In this document: piece after piece, positions 44,301-53,600 of the stretch
How positions within the stretch are numbered: the first letter of the stretch is position 1
Layout: each line of letters begins with the position of its first letter
From: Penumbrarchaeum sp964445525
GTDB lineage: Archaea > Thermoplasmatota > Penumbrarchaeia > Penumbrarchaeales > Penumbrarchaeaceae
Assembly: GCA_964445525.1 (NCBI GenBank)
Contig: CAYULA010000006.1
Span: 1 to 64,000, forward strand
Length of the DNA stretch: 64,000 nt
Direction: 5' to 3'
Program-made: the position numbers and the translations under genes
Notes under the pieces: model-generated
Databases searched by the model: none
Told to the model about the DNA's origin: nothing
What the model saw: the letters and a program-made list of their open reading frames with translations, nothing else

Positions 44301-46014
44301 TGAAAAGAGGATGCATGGAATCGTGATATCCACCGCGGTAAAGTGTATAATGTGATACATCAAACTGATCGGTTATCGCTACAGGCGGTGGCAACCAGGA
44401 TAGATTCACAAAGAAATCGCCAGGTACTGCCCAGAATGTGTCAACGGGAGGAGGAATCAGGGGTTCACCGGATACCATATCGGACCAAGCACTCTCACCG
44501 ATCTCTGAAAAAACGGATGTTACAGCATAGTAGTAGGTTTCGGGAGAGGTTGTGATGATGGTATCATTGAACCAGGTCCTGTTTCCTATTTGTTCATAAA
44601 AATACATCTGATAAGGACTGACACCTCGATAGATTGTATAATTCTCAAACGTATAATTGTTGAAAATATCATCGGAGGGAGGATCCCAGCTAAGATTCAG
44701 ATGGAGATAGGATTCGGTGATCGAAAGGTTCTGGGGAGCAAAATCATCAAAGAACAGCTCGCTGATATCAATAATGACCGAATCGAAATTGGATCCGTTC
44801 ACAACAGTGCAGGATAGGAGCTTGCCGTCATTGGAAATGACAGGATCAAAAGCAGTGGTGGAATGAATGGTTATTTCATCTGACTCGGACAACCAGTTGG
44901 AACCCCAGTCCTTGGAATATATCATTCTTATTTCTTCAGGATCGCCTTCATATGCGAGCATAAGGACTCTGCCATTAGCTCTTGTTCCCAATGTGAAGCA
45001 AGCATTTGAAACATGATAATCCGAAAGACCTCTGTTGCTCAGGACCCTTTTCTCATCTGTCCATGTTGTGCCATTATCGGTTGAAATACAAATGTCGAGG
45101 TCGTCATTATTGTTTGTAGAACCTGATATCAATATCAATGTACCGTTGATATTATCACATCTCTTGTTCCCGTAGTCAAGAGAAGTATCCATTATAGTGG
45201 TTCGGGTTGACCATGTTGTTCCGTTATCGGTCGAATATCTCATGTAGGTATCACCCGCCCCGCCCTGCCGACTATAAAATACCATTATCTTCGTAACGGG
45301 GCCCACTTTGATCATTTCAATATCAATATTTGCTCCCGTAGAGGATGTATCTACTGCAATGCCGCTTGTCCATGAAGTGCCATCATACCGGTAAAAATAG
45401 GGCTGCCATTGGGAAGATCTGACCATGGCCATGAAGATGTAATCCTCATTGCATACAATACCGAAATTATGCGCCTGGGAGGACCTAATTGTAACAAGTG
45501 ATGATGATCCGATCTTTGTCCAATCTGAGAGTGATGCTTTTTTCATGTACACCTGATTGTTGCTATAAGATGATCTCCATCCTGAGAAAAAAGCATAAAG
45601 ATCTCCCTTCCACACTAGTACTTGCTTGAATGGTGCATATGTGTAATATGTTGAATTCCAAAGGTCAACCTTTGATGACCAGGTAGAACCACTATCGGTG
45701 GAAGCGATCATACTAACGTAAACCCTTGATCCCTGATGCCAGGAATAGATATAGTAATAGGTTCCATTATGATTGTATAAGGTATCCCTGCTGGAAGATT
45801 CAGTTTGAGTCCTGCCTTCGACATTATTTATTGTTTTGAGAATCTTTACCTGTTCGGATACATTGGAGGAGGCAATTATATTTCCATTTTCATTACCAAT
45901 CCAAATGGGATCCTCTTCAAGATGGGAACCAAAACTTGGAGCAGAGACTATAATAAGCATAGCTGCCAAAAAACAGATAAAAGAAGGCAATAATGTTTTT
46001 TTCAAGGTTTTCAT
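41332..46014 (-). CDS. Giant surface protein: sialidase-like head, ten Fn3 domains, proline-rich cytosolic tail (copy 2)
   Basis: A 1560-residue type I membrane protein. The signal peptide covers residues 1-30. Residues 60-420 hold a beta-propeller-like head with Asp boxes of the S-x-D-x-G-x-x-W type (ASTDSGSTWSS, YSTDNGTTWST, ISTDNGTTWTD, YSKDWGSNWL). Ten fibronectin type III domains follow (about 430-1390), recognisable by repeats of the form YYYRISAxNxxGEGxxS. One helix, AVIIGVGAFLIPLIIIFLAL, is followed by a Lys-rich stop-transfer and a Pro/Gln/Met-rich tail of about 130 residues. No catalytic Arg triad or Tyr/Glu pair of true sialidases was identified, so a binding role is more likely. 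It starts in an ATGA overlap with the upstream paralogue. The last Fn3 domain to the tail is nearly identical to that paralogue. Confidence 0.8.
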   Translation of the reverse strand: MKTLKKTLLPSFICFLAAMLIIVSAPSFGSHLEEDPIWIGNENGNIIASSNVSEQVKILKTINNVEGRTQTESSSRDTLYNHNGTYYYIYSWHQGSRVYVSMIASTDSGSTWSSKVDLWNSTYYTYAPFKQVLVWKGDLYAFFSGWRSSYSNNQVYMKKASLSDWTKIGSSSLVTIRSSQAHNFGIVCNEDYIFMAMVRSSQWQPYFYRYDGTSWTSGIAVDTSSTGANIDIEMIKVGPVTKIMVFYSRQGGAGDTYMRYSTDNGTTWSTRTTIMDTSLDYGNKRCDNINGTLILISGSTNNNDDLDICISTDNGTTWTDEKRVLSNRGLSDYHVSNACFTLGTRANGRVLMLAYEGDPEEIRMIYSKDWGSNWLSESDEITIHSTTAFDPVISNDGKLLSCTVVNGSNFDSVIIDISELFFDDFAPQNLSITESYLHLNLSWDPPSDDIFNNYTFENYTIYRGVSPYQMYFYEQIGNRTWFNDTIITTSPETYYYAVTSVFSEIGESAWSDMVSGEPLIPPPVDTFWAVPGDFFVNLSWLPPPVAITDQFDVSHYTLYRGGYHDSMHPLFTIPIGTNWYNDTTVDRYPGTYLYKLTYTLLGYGEMKPSETLSGTPNTLPGLPTGIDFQEMDSGMIIGWQPPYSNGGYDIESYTIYRGDSKDDMIPIGNVDPSSNTFTDNNLIQDETFFYSVSATNRLGEGRQTEPLKIDFRSIPSSPRELTAIEGDGEIELKWSSPAMDWDLEITEYTLYRSVEDGDKSLHFVFGGDVHSFTDPVTNGVTYSYWLSASNKFGEGYEAGPVSAVASGKPGPVGDISVSLGNEIVSLSWEDVEDDGGTPLLGYRIYRSFQSDVITPLMDIGPGLFEYTDIDLINGNTYYYRISALNLNGEGPVSDPISAVPGRDPFSVSQISGYANLFSSRVSWSHPDNGGDTISSYRVYRGTSVHSLSFLTEIDSDPSESPTFVDHDLAYGPVYFYGVSAVNDWGESDLSPIIPVKPYGLPSSPEVYHVDRDLDSFRPYWYSPDDDGGKPVIGYHVSYKERSDPDWTMLETMSHSTLVEYLTPGTVYDLKVCAFTDFGDGSYSDVMSIKIGAVPDYVEDITSDVSDGEATLAWSEPGDGGFDLLGYRIYLEDERGIPVLYSEIDTSSLSFTATDLENGNEYSFWVSAFNDIGEGPLSDRISAVPVGVPGAVLELWVTEANMGTVTLRWNSPLDTGGLPIDGFSVYRGESEFDLEKISEVSVDDNRYEDTDLDDGTTYYYRISAFNEIGEGPGGSLLDITPVGVPSKVEDLKIEATTDTVDIEWLPPDDDHGSDVIGYYIYKGTSPVNLEMWKRTDSGTLSVSDEDVESGTYYYRVVPFNSVGSGDASDVDVEVPSRTGTAVIIGVGAFLIPLIIIFLALILPALIKRNKKKKEGREAREAKERKEMPPPQPRMPPGPQPMQRPGLGAPSQPTRSELPSGQYPSVQAPTRQLPPMQAAPAPPTESEAYIRPERRVPAPRDKDSYLRQNGMRPSEQVGMQEPPDHNVPDVPAPAPQSDPVISDQAPKSETNTGDKEAGLQDQ
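41477..42117. repeat. Nearly identical 640-bp direct repeat, copy A
   Basis: Colinear with 46126-46766 at a fixed offset of 4649 bases without indels; I count only about six to eight mismatches by eye. It encodes the last Fn3 domain, membrane helix and most of the cytosolic tail. Flanking parts of the two genes are far more divergent, so recent gene conversion or unequal crossing-over is likely. Confidence 0.85.
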
Positions 46015-49000
46015 ACTTTCTCCTCCTGATTTTTAATAGTATCCTCATTTCTTGTGATTGAACTCTTATTTACACCGCCATATGATTTATTTTCCTGCAA
46101 GGTAACACTCTGGACTCCTATCTGATCAGAGGGCCTCATTCCGTTCTGCCTTAGAAATGAATCCTTATCTCTCGGAGCAGGACCTCTCAGCTCGGGCCTG
46201 ATATATGCCTCCGATTCCGTTGGAGGAGCGGGGGCTGCCTGCATGGGAGGAAGCTGTCTCGTGGGAGCCTGAACAGATGGATATTGGCCGGAAGGCAACT
46301 CGGATCGAGTAGGTTGAGATGGGGCTCCCAGACCGGGTCTCTGCATTGGTTGAGGGCCGGGAGGCATCCGAGGCTGGGGTGGTGGCATCTCTTTTCTTTC
46401 TTTTGCTTCCCTTGCCTCTCTTCCTTCCTTTTTCTTTTTATTACGTTTGATCAATGCTGGTAAAATCAGAGCGAGGAAGATGATTATCAGGGGAATAAGA
46501 AACGCTCCCACACCGATTATCACAGCAGTTCCGGTCCTCGAGGGGACCTCAACATCCACATCAGAAGCATCACCGCTCCCAACAGAATTGAAGGGAACCA
46601 CCCTGTAGTAATAGGTTCCAGACTCCACATCCTCGTCCGATACGGAAAGAGTACCGGAATCGGTCCTCTTCCACATCTCGAGGTTCACGGGAGAGGTCCC
46701 CTTGTAGATGTAATAACCCATCACATCAGAACCATGATCGTCATCAGGGGGAAGCCACTCGATATCAACGATATCGGTACTGGCCTCAATTTTAAGGTCA
46801 TTGACCATCGAAGGCGGGCCAAGGGGAACAACCTCAACGGAATTGCCTTTCGGACCTTCACCCACATCATTGATCGCTGAAATACGGTATAAATAAGAGG
46901 AGCCATCTTCGAGAGCGCTATCCTCGAAGAACATTTTGCCAGAGGGGACCTCTCCCACCATCTCCATCTCATTATCCGAGGTTCCACGATAAATACGGTA
47001 TCCGCCAATTTCCAAACCGCCATTGATGGTTGCATCTCTCCAGTGGATCATGACTGTTCCCTTGTATGCCTCCGTAATCCATATCTCATCAACAGGACCG
47101 GGGCTGGATACGGGCTTTGCGTTCCTCCTTTCGCTCATGGGCCCTTCTCCGATATCATTTTGGGCTGATATCCAGATAGAGTACTCTTTCCCGTTATCCA
47201 GATTATCAACGGTGAATGAATTTACTTCGGGGCCGGCACTGGAGAAAACTGCAGGGATGCTGCCATCTTCGGCCATATAAACATTGTATTTGAGTATGGA
47301 AAAACCGCCGTCAAATGGTGTATTCCATTCCAATCTGACCTGACTGTCCAACGGAGTTACCCGAAATTCCTCAACAAACCCGGGAACATCCCCTACTTTT
47401 ATGGATATGGATCGGGATTTCTTGCCATCATCCATTTCGTTGAAGGCCGAAATCCTGAATTCGTAGATATTTCCAGGCGTTAGATAGCCAACTCTTGAGG
47501 ATTGGCTCATCGTCTCTATGGTTGTCCATTCGGGGTCTCCCTTCTCTCGATATGAGAGATGATACCCGATTACAGGACTACCTCCGTTGTCTTCAGGTGC
47601 ATTCCACAATAGCCGCACTGAATCCATTTTCCTATCGACATGGTAAATTTCGGGAGTCGATGGTATCCCAAAAGGCTTTACGGGAACAACGGGAGATAGG
47701 TCCGATTCTCCCCTGTCATTTACAGATGAAATCGAGTAGTAATAGGTCGGTCCATAATCGAGTTCTCTGTCAATAAAAACAAGAGGGTCAAGGTTTGCAT
47801 CCACTTGAGCAATGTTCTCCAAAGAGTGCAGACTTTTTCCTCTGTAGATCATATAGGAACCGATTTCCTCTCCTCCTGTTTTCGGACTTTTCCATGAAAT
47901 CATGGAGGAGAAAAGATTGGCAGAACCTGAGATATCGGTAACCCTGAATGGTTTTCTTCCTGGAGCGGCAGATACAGGATCCGAAACCGGACCCTCGCCG
48001 TTAAAATTATATGCGGAAATACGATAAAAATAGGTCAATCCGTTTTCAAGCCCCGCATCAATATATTCCAACAATCCCGATCCGATCTTCGCGGTTTCCA
48101 TGATTTCCTCGGAATTCACCGAGCGGTATATCCTGAAACCGATGATCGGAGACCCTCCGTTATCCTGGACCGGTTCCCAACCCAGATCGATTCTTTGATT
48201 CGAGGTTGAGACGGATATATCCCCAACAGTACCTGGCACTCCGGATGCCATTGCCATTACGGGGCCTGCCTGAGGACCTTCTCCGAATTTATTGTTTGCA
48301 GAAATCCAGTATGAGTATTTTCTACCATTTGGAACCGGATCCCTGAACGAGTGGACGTCTGCCTCGAATTCGAAATGAAGTATCTTCTCCCCATCTCCGG
48401 CAGCCCGGTACAAAGTGTACTCGGTAATATTCAGATCCCAGCTCAAGGTCGGGACAGACCATTTCAGGAGGATCTCACCGTCTCCCTCCACGGCAGTGAA
48501 TTCTTCTGGAGAGGAAGGTACGGATCTGAATTCGATCATTACCTGTTCCGAAGGAAGGCTATCACCTAACCTGTTGGTGCATGAAATGGTATAGAAATAG
48601 GTCTCACCCTGAACAAGACCTCTATCATGATATTTGAGATCGGAAAAGGAAGTATGATCTGCCAAGTAATTCAAATCCTTCCAGGAATGACCCCTGTAAA
48701 TGGTGTACTTCTCAATGTCATATCCGCCGTTGGAAAAAGGAGCTTCCCATTCCAGATGAACTCCGGAATCCAGATCCGATGCCTCGACACCATTGGGAAC
48801 TCCAGGAAGGGTATTGGGGCTCGCAGAGACGGTTTCGGAATATCCGGTTTCCCCGAAACCCGAAAGAGTGTATGTAAGTTTGTAGAGATATGATTCCGGA
48901 TAGCTTGAAACGGTGGTATCATTGAACCAATTGGTGCCGAAGGGTATCATGAAAAGCGGATGCATGGAATCATGATACCCTCCCCGATACAGGGTATAAT

Positions 49001-50675
49001 GGGAAATATCAAATGATGTGGTTATGGATGCGGGAGGAGGATTCCAGGATAGATTCACAAAGAAATCACCTGCATGTGCTTTTAAACCCTGTACGGGAGG
49101 GGGGAGAATAACATCAGCAAAAACAATATTGGATAAAGTACTCTCTCCAATCTCGCTGAAAACTGCCCCCACGGCATAGAAATATGTCTCCGGTCTGAGG
49201 TCGGTAATGGAATCGTTGAACCAGGTCCTGTTACCAATAATCCTGTACAGAAATAGATTGTTAACACTTGTTCCCCTGTAAATGGTGTAGTTCTCGAAGT
49301 TATAATTAGAGAAGAATTTATCACGAGGAGCTTCCCATGTTAAATTCATATGCAAAGTGGAAGAATCCATAGTTAAATTGACCGGAGAGAAATCGTCAAG
49401 AATCAAGTTCTTCATGTCATATATTTCAATAAATGCATCGGTACCATTTGGTATTACTACACTTAAATATTCCGATCCGTTTGAAATCAATGGATCGTAG
49501 GCATCCCCTTTCCTTAAAAGAATTTCATCCTCCTCATCCAGCCATGTTGATCCTTTATCCTTGCTGTATATCATCCTTATTTCATCATTGGATCCCTCGT
49601 ATACGAGGCAAAGGGTTTTTCCACCATCTCTTTTTCCCAACGATAGAGAGTGCTTGGATGTTGTATAATTGGATTCGCCTTTATTCTTTAAAATGGCTTT
49701 TTCAGAAGACCATGTAGAACCCTTGTCGGTTGATGTAACGATCTCCACATTATCATAATCAAAGAACCCTGAAATTAGACAGAGGGTTCCGTCAATTTCA
49801 ATGACTTCGTGTTCGTAATAATCATTGCGGGTATTCATCACAACCTTTGAGCTTGTCCATGACAAACCTTGATTACTTGATGTCCTGACATATACATACC
49901 CTGTAGAATAACCCACCCTGTATAATCTGCAATAAGTGAAGACCAAATGGGTTCCGGTTGGAGTTTCCATTGCTTCAATGCTATTGAAATAGGATTCTCC
50001 AGGAGAACACATATAGGTTCCACTTGACCACGAATTACCATCATATCGATAGAAGAGAGATCTCCATTGACTTCCCTGAACCGAAGCCAAATAGATGTAA
50101 TCATCATCATGGGCGAGGTTCCAGTTATCAGCTTGAAAGTTGCGAATGGTATATGTTGTTGCCGTTCGGAGATCCTTCCATGTATTCACATCGGCTTTCT
50201 TCATGTACAATTTTCTGTAAGTATGATCCGTATAATGGCCATGTATGAATGCATAGATATCGCCCTTCCATACCAAAAGGTCGTGCCACAGACTGTTTGT
50301 ATGAAATGATGAGGACCAGATATCCACTTTCCGTGTCCAATTGTCTCCGTTATCACTTGAAGTTATCATACTGACAGTAATCACGCTGTTGTTGAACCAA
50401 GAATAAATGAAGAAAATGGTACCGTTATGTTCGATTACCGTATGGTGACCGCACCCACGCACTTGAGTCAGGGTATCCACACTTGAGATATTTTCTATCA
50501 GATCGATCTGAGTATTGTGGACCGGATCGGACTTTCCCATTGTTGTGGATGATGATTCATCAGTTTCAATCGAGGATTCCACAGATCCGGCAAAGGGCAT
50601 GAAAAATAGTATTAGCAAAACGGAAAAGGTTATGAATTTCTTGTCTTCTGTGTTAATGTACCTATGCGTATCCAT
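46011..50675 (-). CDS. Giant surface protein: sialidase-like head, ten Fn3 domains, proline-rich cytosolic tail (copy 1)
   Basis: A 1554-residue paralogue of the downstream gene with the same layout: signal peptide (about residues 12-32), Asp-box head (SSDNGDNWT, SSNQGLSWTSS, TSTDKGSTWSS, YSKDKGSTWLD), ten Fn3 domains, one helix and the same Pro/Gln-rich cytosolic tail. The heads are clearly diverged, about half identical by eye, and the DNA here looks more AT-rich than neighbouring metabolic genes. The ATG at 50675 is preferred; the longer ORF would run into the upstream gene. AGGGGAA lies shortly upstream. It ends in an ATGA overlap with the next gene, so they are co-translated. Confidence 0.8.
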   Translation of the reverse strand: MDTHRYINTEDKKFITFSVLLILFFMPFAGSVESSIETDESSSTTMGKSDPVHNTQIDLIENISSVDTLTQVRGCGHHTVIEHNGTIFFIYSWFNNSVITVSMITSSDNGDNWTRKVDIWSSSFHTNSLWHDLLVWKGDIYAFIHGHYTDHTYRKLYMKKADVNTWKDLRTATTYTIRNFQADNWNLAHDDDYIYLASVQGSQWRSLFYRYDGNSWSSGTYMCSPGESYFNSIEAMETPTGTHLVFTYCRLYRVGYSTGYVYVRTSSNQGLSWTSSKVVMNTRNDYYEHEVIEIDGTLCLISGFFDYDNVEIVTSTDKGSTWSSEKAILKNKGESNYTTSKHSLSLGKRDGGKTLCLVYEGSNDEIRMIYSKDKGSTWLDEEDEILLRKGDAYDPLISNGSEYLSVVIPNGTDAFIEIYDMKNLILDDFSPVNLTMDSSTLHMNLTWEAPRDKFFSNYNFENYTIYRGTSVNNLFLYRIIGNRTWFNDSITDLRPETYFYAVGAVFSEIGESTLSNIVFADVILPPPVQGLKAHAGDFFVNLSWNPPPASITTSFDISHYTLYRGGYHDSMHPLFMIPFGTNWFNDTTVSSYPESYLYKLTYTLSGFGETGYSETVSASPNTLPGVPNGVEASDLDSGVHLEWEAPFSNGGYDIEKYTIYRGHSWKDLNYLADHTSFSDLKYHDRGLVQGETYFYTISCTNRLGDSLPSEQVMIEFRSVPSSPEEFTAVEGDGEILLKWSVPTLSWDLNITEYTLYRAAGDGEKILHFEFEADVHSFRDPVPNGRKYSYWISANNKFGEGPQAGPVMAMASGVPGTVGDISVSTSNQRIDLGWEPVQDNGGSPIIGFRIYRSVNSEEIMETAKIGSGLLEYIDAGLENGLTYFYRISAYNFNGEGPVSDPVSAAPGRKPFRVTDISGSANLFSSMISWKSPKTGGEEIGSYMIYRGKSLHSLENIAQVDANLDPLVFIDRELDYGPTYYYSISSVNDRGESDLSPVVPVKPFGIPSTPEIYHVDRKMDSVRLLWNAPEDNGGSPVIGYHLSYREKGDPEWTTIETMSQSSRVGYLTPGNIYEFRISAFNEMDDGKKSRSISIKVGDVPGFVEEFRVTPLDSQVRLEWNTPFDGGFSILKYNVYMAEDGSIPAVFSSAGPEVNSFTVDNLDNGKEYSIWISAQNDIGEGPMSERRNAKPVSSPGPVDEIWITEAYKGTVMIHWRDATINGGLEIGGYRIYRGTSDNEMEMVGEVPSGKMFFEDSALEDGSSYLYRISAINDVGEGPKGNSVEVVPLGPPSMVNDLKIEASTDIVDIEWLPPDDDHGSDVMGYYIYKGTSPVNLEMWKRTDSGTLSVSDEDVESGTYYYRVVPFNSVGSGDASDVDVEVPSRTGTAVIIGVGAFLIPLIIIFLALILPALIKRNKKKKEGREAREAKERKEMPPPQPRMPPGPQPMQRPGLGAPSQPTRSELPSGQYPSVQAPTRQLPPMQAAPAPPTESEAYIRPELRGPAPRDKDSFLRQNGMRPSDQIGVQSVTLQENKSYGGVNKSSITRNEDTIKNQEEKV
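46126..46766. repeat. Nearly identical 640-bp direct repeat, copy B
   Basis: Partner of 41477-42117, in the upstream paralogue. Homogeneity ends abruptly near the GATATC at 46761-46766, upstream of which the genes differ at many positions. Confidence 0.85.
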
Positions 50676-50679
50676 TATA

Positions 50680-53600
50680 TCAGTTCCCCTTTGGGCTCTG
50701 GTCCTGATCAACGGGATTGTTACCTTGAGTATTGGTGTCATATCCGTGTTGCCGGGATGGTACCTGAGAAGAGGGTTGCTCGCTTTGGGGTCCTGATGCC
50801 ATTGGTTGCTGAGTCATATCATGCTGTGCAGGAGGGAGCTCCCTCTTTATTTCCTGTGTTCCTGGGAGTTTGCCCGGTTCGCCAGGTGTCGGGCCGGAAA
50901 CAGGACCTCTCGAGGGCGGCTCAGGGGACTCCTTTCCTTCGGCAGCTCCTCCTTCTTCCTCTTTTTCTTCTTCTTTCTTCCTCTTTCCGACTATGAGATA
51001 TGCAAGAAGGAGACCTATCAGCAGACCTATGAGAAGAGGAACCACACCTGCGATCGTATAAAGAAGCCAGGTTCTCATAACACTCCCCCCTCCCGAAGCT
51101 TCCTCGACCACTTCCAGGGAGAAAACAGTCGAATTGGAGACTCCCTCGCTGTCGGTCACCGTTACCGTGATCTCATGTAAGCCTATGCTGGGTGATAATG
51201 TGACCTCCTCGCCGCTTCCGAGTTCCCCGTCAAGAGAGGATGTCCAGCTGAACTGCAGAGAATCTCCCCATGGAATATCCTCATCCTGGGAGGATGCAAT
51301 CGCATTTATCGATTCGCCCTCCACAATAATATGCTGGTCGGGTTCCAGGATGATACCTGGCGAGGTGGGCCCTCTGTTTACATTCAGCACAGTGAGGTTG
51401 AATGAATCTTCCAGGGTAACGGTACCATCAGAAATCGAGAATCTGATTGAGTGAGTTCCAACCATTGAATTGTCAGGAGTGAAATGGAAGCTGCCGTTGG
51501 GAAAAGAGAATCTGTTTACCCCCTCTTCCATTCCCGGAACCTCAGTGAGAAATGTCACTTCCACATCCTCTCCATCCCGATCATCCACTGCACCTATGTC
51601 CACCAACAGGGTCTCACCCTCAAGGACTGAGAGGTCCTTTGGTTTCTTCCATTCAGGATCATCATTTACCGGCTCAATAGAAACAGTAAGGTTGGCAGTA
51701 GCATTCAACTCCCCATCCGTTGCCTTTACCCATAACCAGAAATCCCCGTTCACATCCTCTTGTAGGTTCAAAAAGATCTTTCCTTCGGACAATTCCGGAG
51801 ATATCTCCGGGGAACCGCTTAGCTCAAAGGATAGCGGATCCTCATCCGCATCCATGAACCAGTCAACGGGATCGAAGCTTGCTCCTGCCTCATCTTCTTC
51901 AACGGACAATGGTGCAGAAGGGGCAATATGTACAGGAGCCGTATTACCTACCTCGAACACGGCTCTGAACGGCTCACTCTCCTCGATACCGTCCCAGGTG
52001 GATACATGAACCTCCCAGTTTTCACCTTTCTCAAGGACAATATCCTCAATTGACGTATCGGGGGTGGTCAGATTATCCAAATAAACCGCTAGTTCTCCCT
52101 CAAGGTAAGCATAGACATTGTATTTGAGCATCTCCTCGGATGTTTCGATATCTTCTCCGGGAAGCACCATGGACATTGATATTATATCACCGGTCAGAGG
52201 AGATTCGGGAAAAACAGAGACCAACGGAGGGAGCGGAACATTGTTCTTGATGAGAAGGGGAGTTTCTATCTGCACCGGATCACCCACCTCTCCGGTACTG
52301 TCAGCGGCAATCGCCCTGAAGGAATAATTTCCCACCAGCGATGAAATATGAGTGGAGATCCTGACCTCCCAGTCCTCTCCGTTCCAGAAGGGATCGGATA
52401 TTCCTTCCCTGGTCCATGATTGTGAACCTGGAAGCATCAATTCCACATCAAGGTCAAGATGGTCAGGAGGCTCTTCCATGTCCGATGCTGAGATATGAAG
52501 CAGGGTTTCCTGGGTCCTCAATATCTCAATTTCCTCCAGGACCATTTCATCAATTACAGGAGGTGTTGAATAACCAAGTTTGAGCTTTGTCAATCTTGGG
52601 GAAAGAGTTCCGGTTCGATGTATCTTCACCTTGACGTAGAACTCATCGACAGTACCGGAAAGATCGTTGAGGGTTCTCCTCTCCCAGTTGATCGGAACCA
52701 GACCCTCCTCCGATTCCAGGACGTCTGAAAGATCGGATGAATAACCCGGGATCAGGCTCAAATTGGAATAATGAACCGAGAAAGTACAGTAATCCTCTAT
52801 CGAAAGGAATTTTCCTTCCGCCCAGATATGGTGGGGCATTCTATCTTCGATCTGGAATGGTCCGAATATGCCGTACCCGTCCGTGGAACCACCAGCAAGC
52901 TCCATTCCCAGGGAGGTTACCCTCACGTCCCTCATTGCAAAAAGATCCAAATCATCCAGTATTTCGATTGTATGAGGGTACGATATCGTGTAGTTGAAAA
53001 GAATGGAGAAAAGGACAGGATACTCCTCCGAAGACGAGCTGAAGTATAATTCGAATATAACTGACTCGGGCGGATCGGCATCGTTCAAACCGGTAAGATC
53101 GACGATATGCTGGCAGTGGTTTCCCCCAAGCGATCCGTTAGGGGATGAGTGAACCGAAACCATCCCGCTGGCGGGATAAATCCTGTCTCCCGCACTTGAG
53201 AGGACCTTGAATTCAAATGAACCTTCACTTTGAACGCCTCCAAGCGAGAGGCCCATTTGATCCCAGGATGACAGTGCGGGAACCGTTACTACATTGGTTG
53301 TCATTGTCCCTTCATCCGCTCTCTCGAAAAATCCCACCTGTATCTGGGTTCCGTTCATGAAAAGGGAAATATCCAGATCATCGCTGACCGATGGGCTGTG
53401 AACCTGTCCCGCTCCGATGTTCTCGAGGGAGTAGGTCCTTCCGCGGTCCATGGATCTTGCCCTGGTTATTATTCCATTCCCGTTTTCGAAATGCACAATC
53501 ACGTCATCCCCGCTGGAGGAGATAACGAATTCTCCTTCGACAGGATCAAGGCCATTGGTGGAAATTGTCGATATCTTGTTTACCGCCGATGCGGAGGTTC

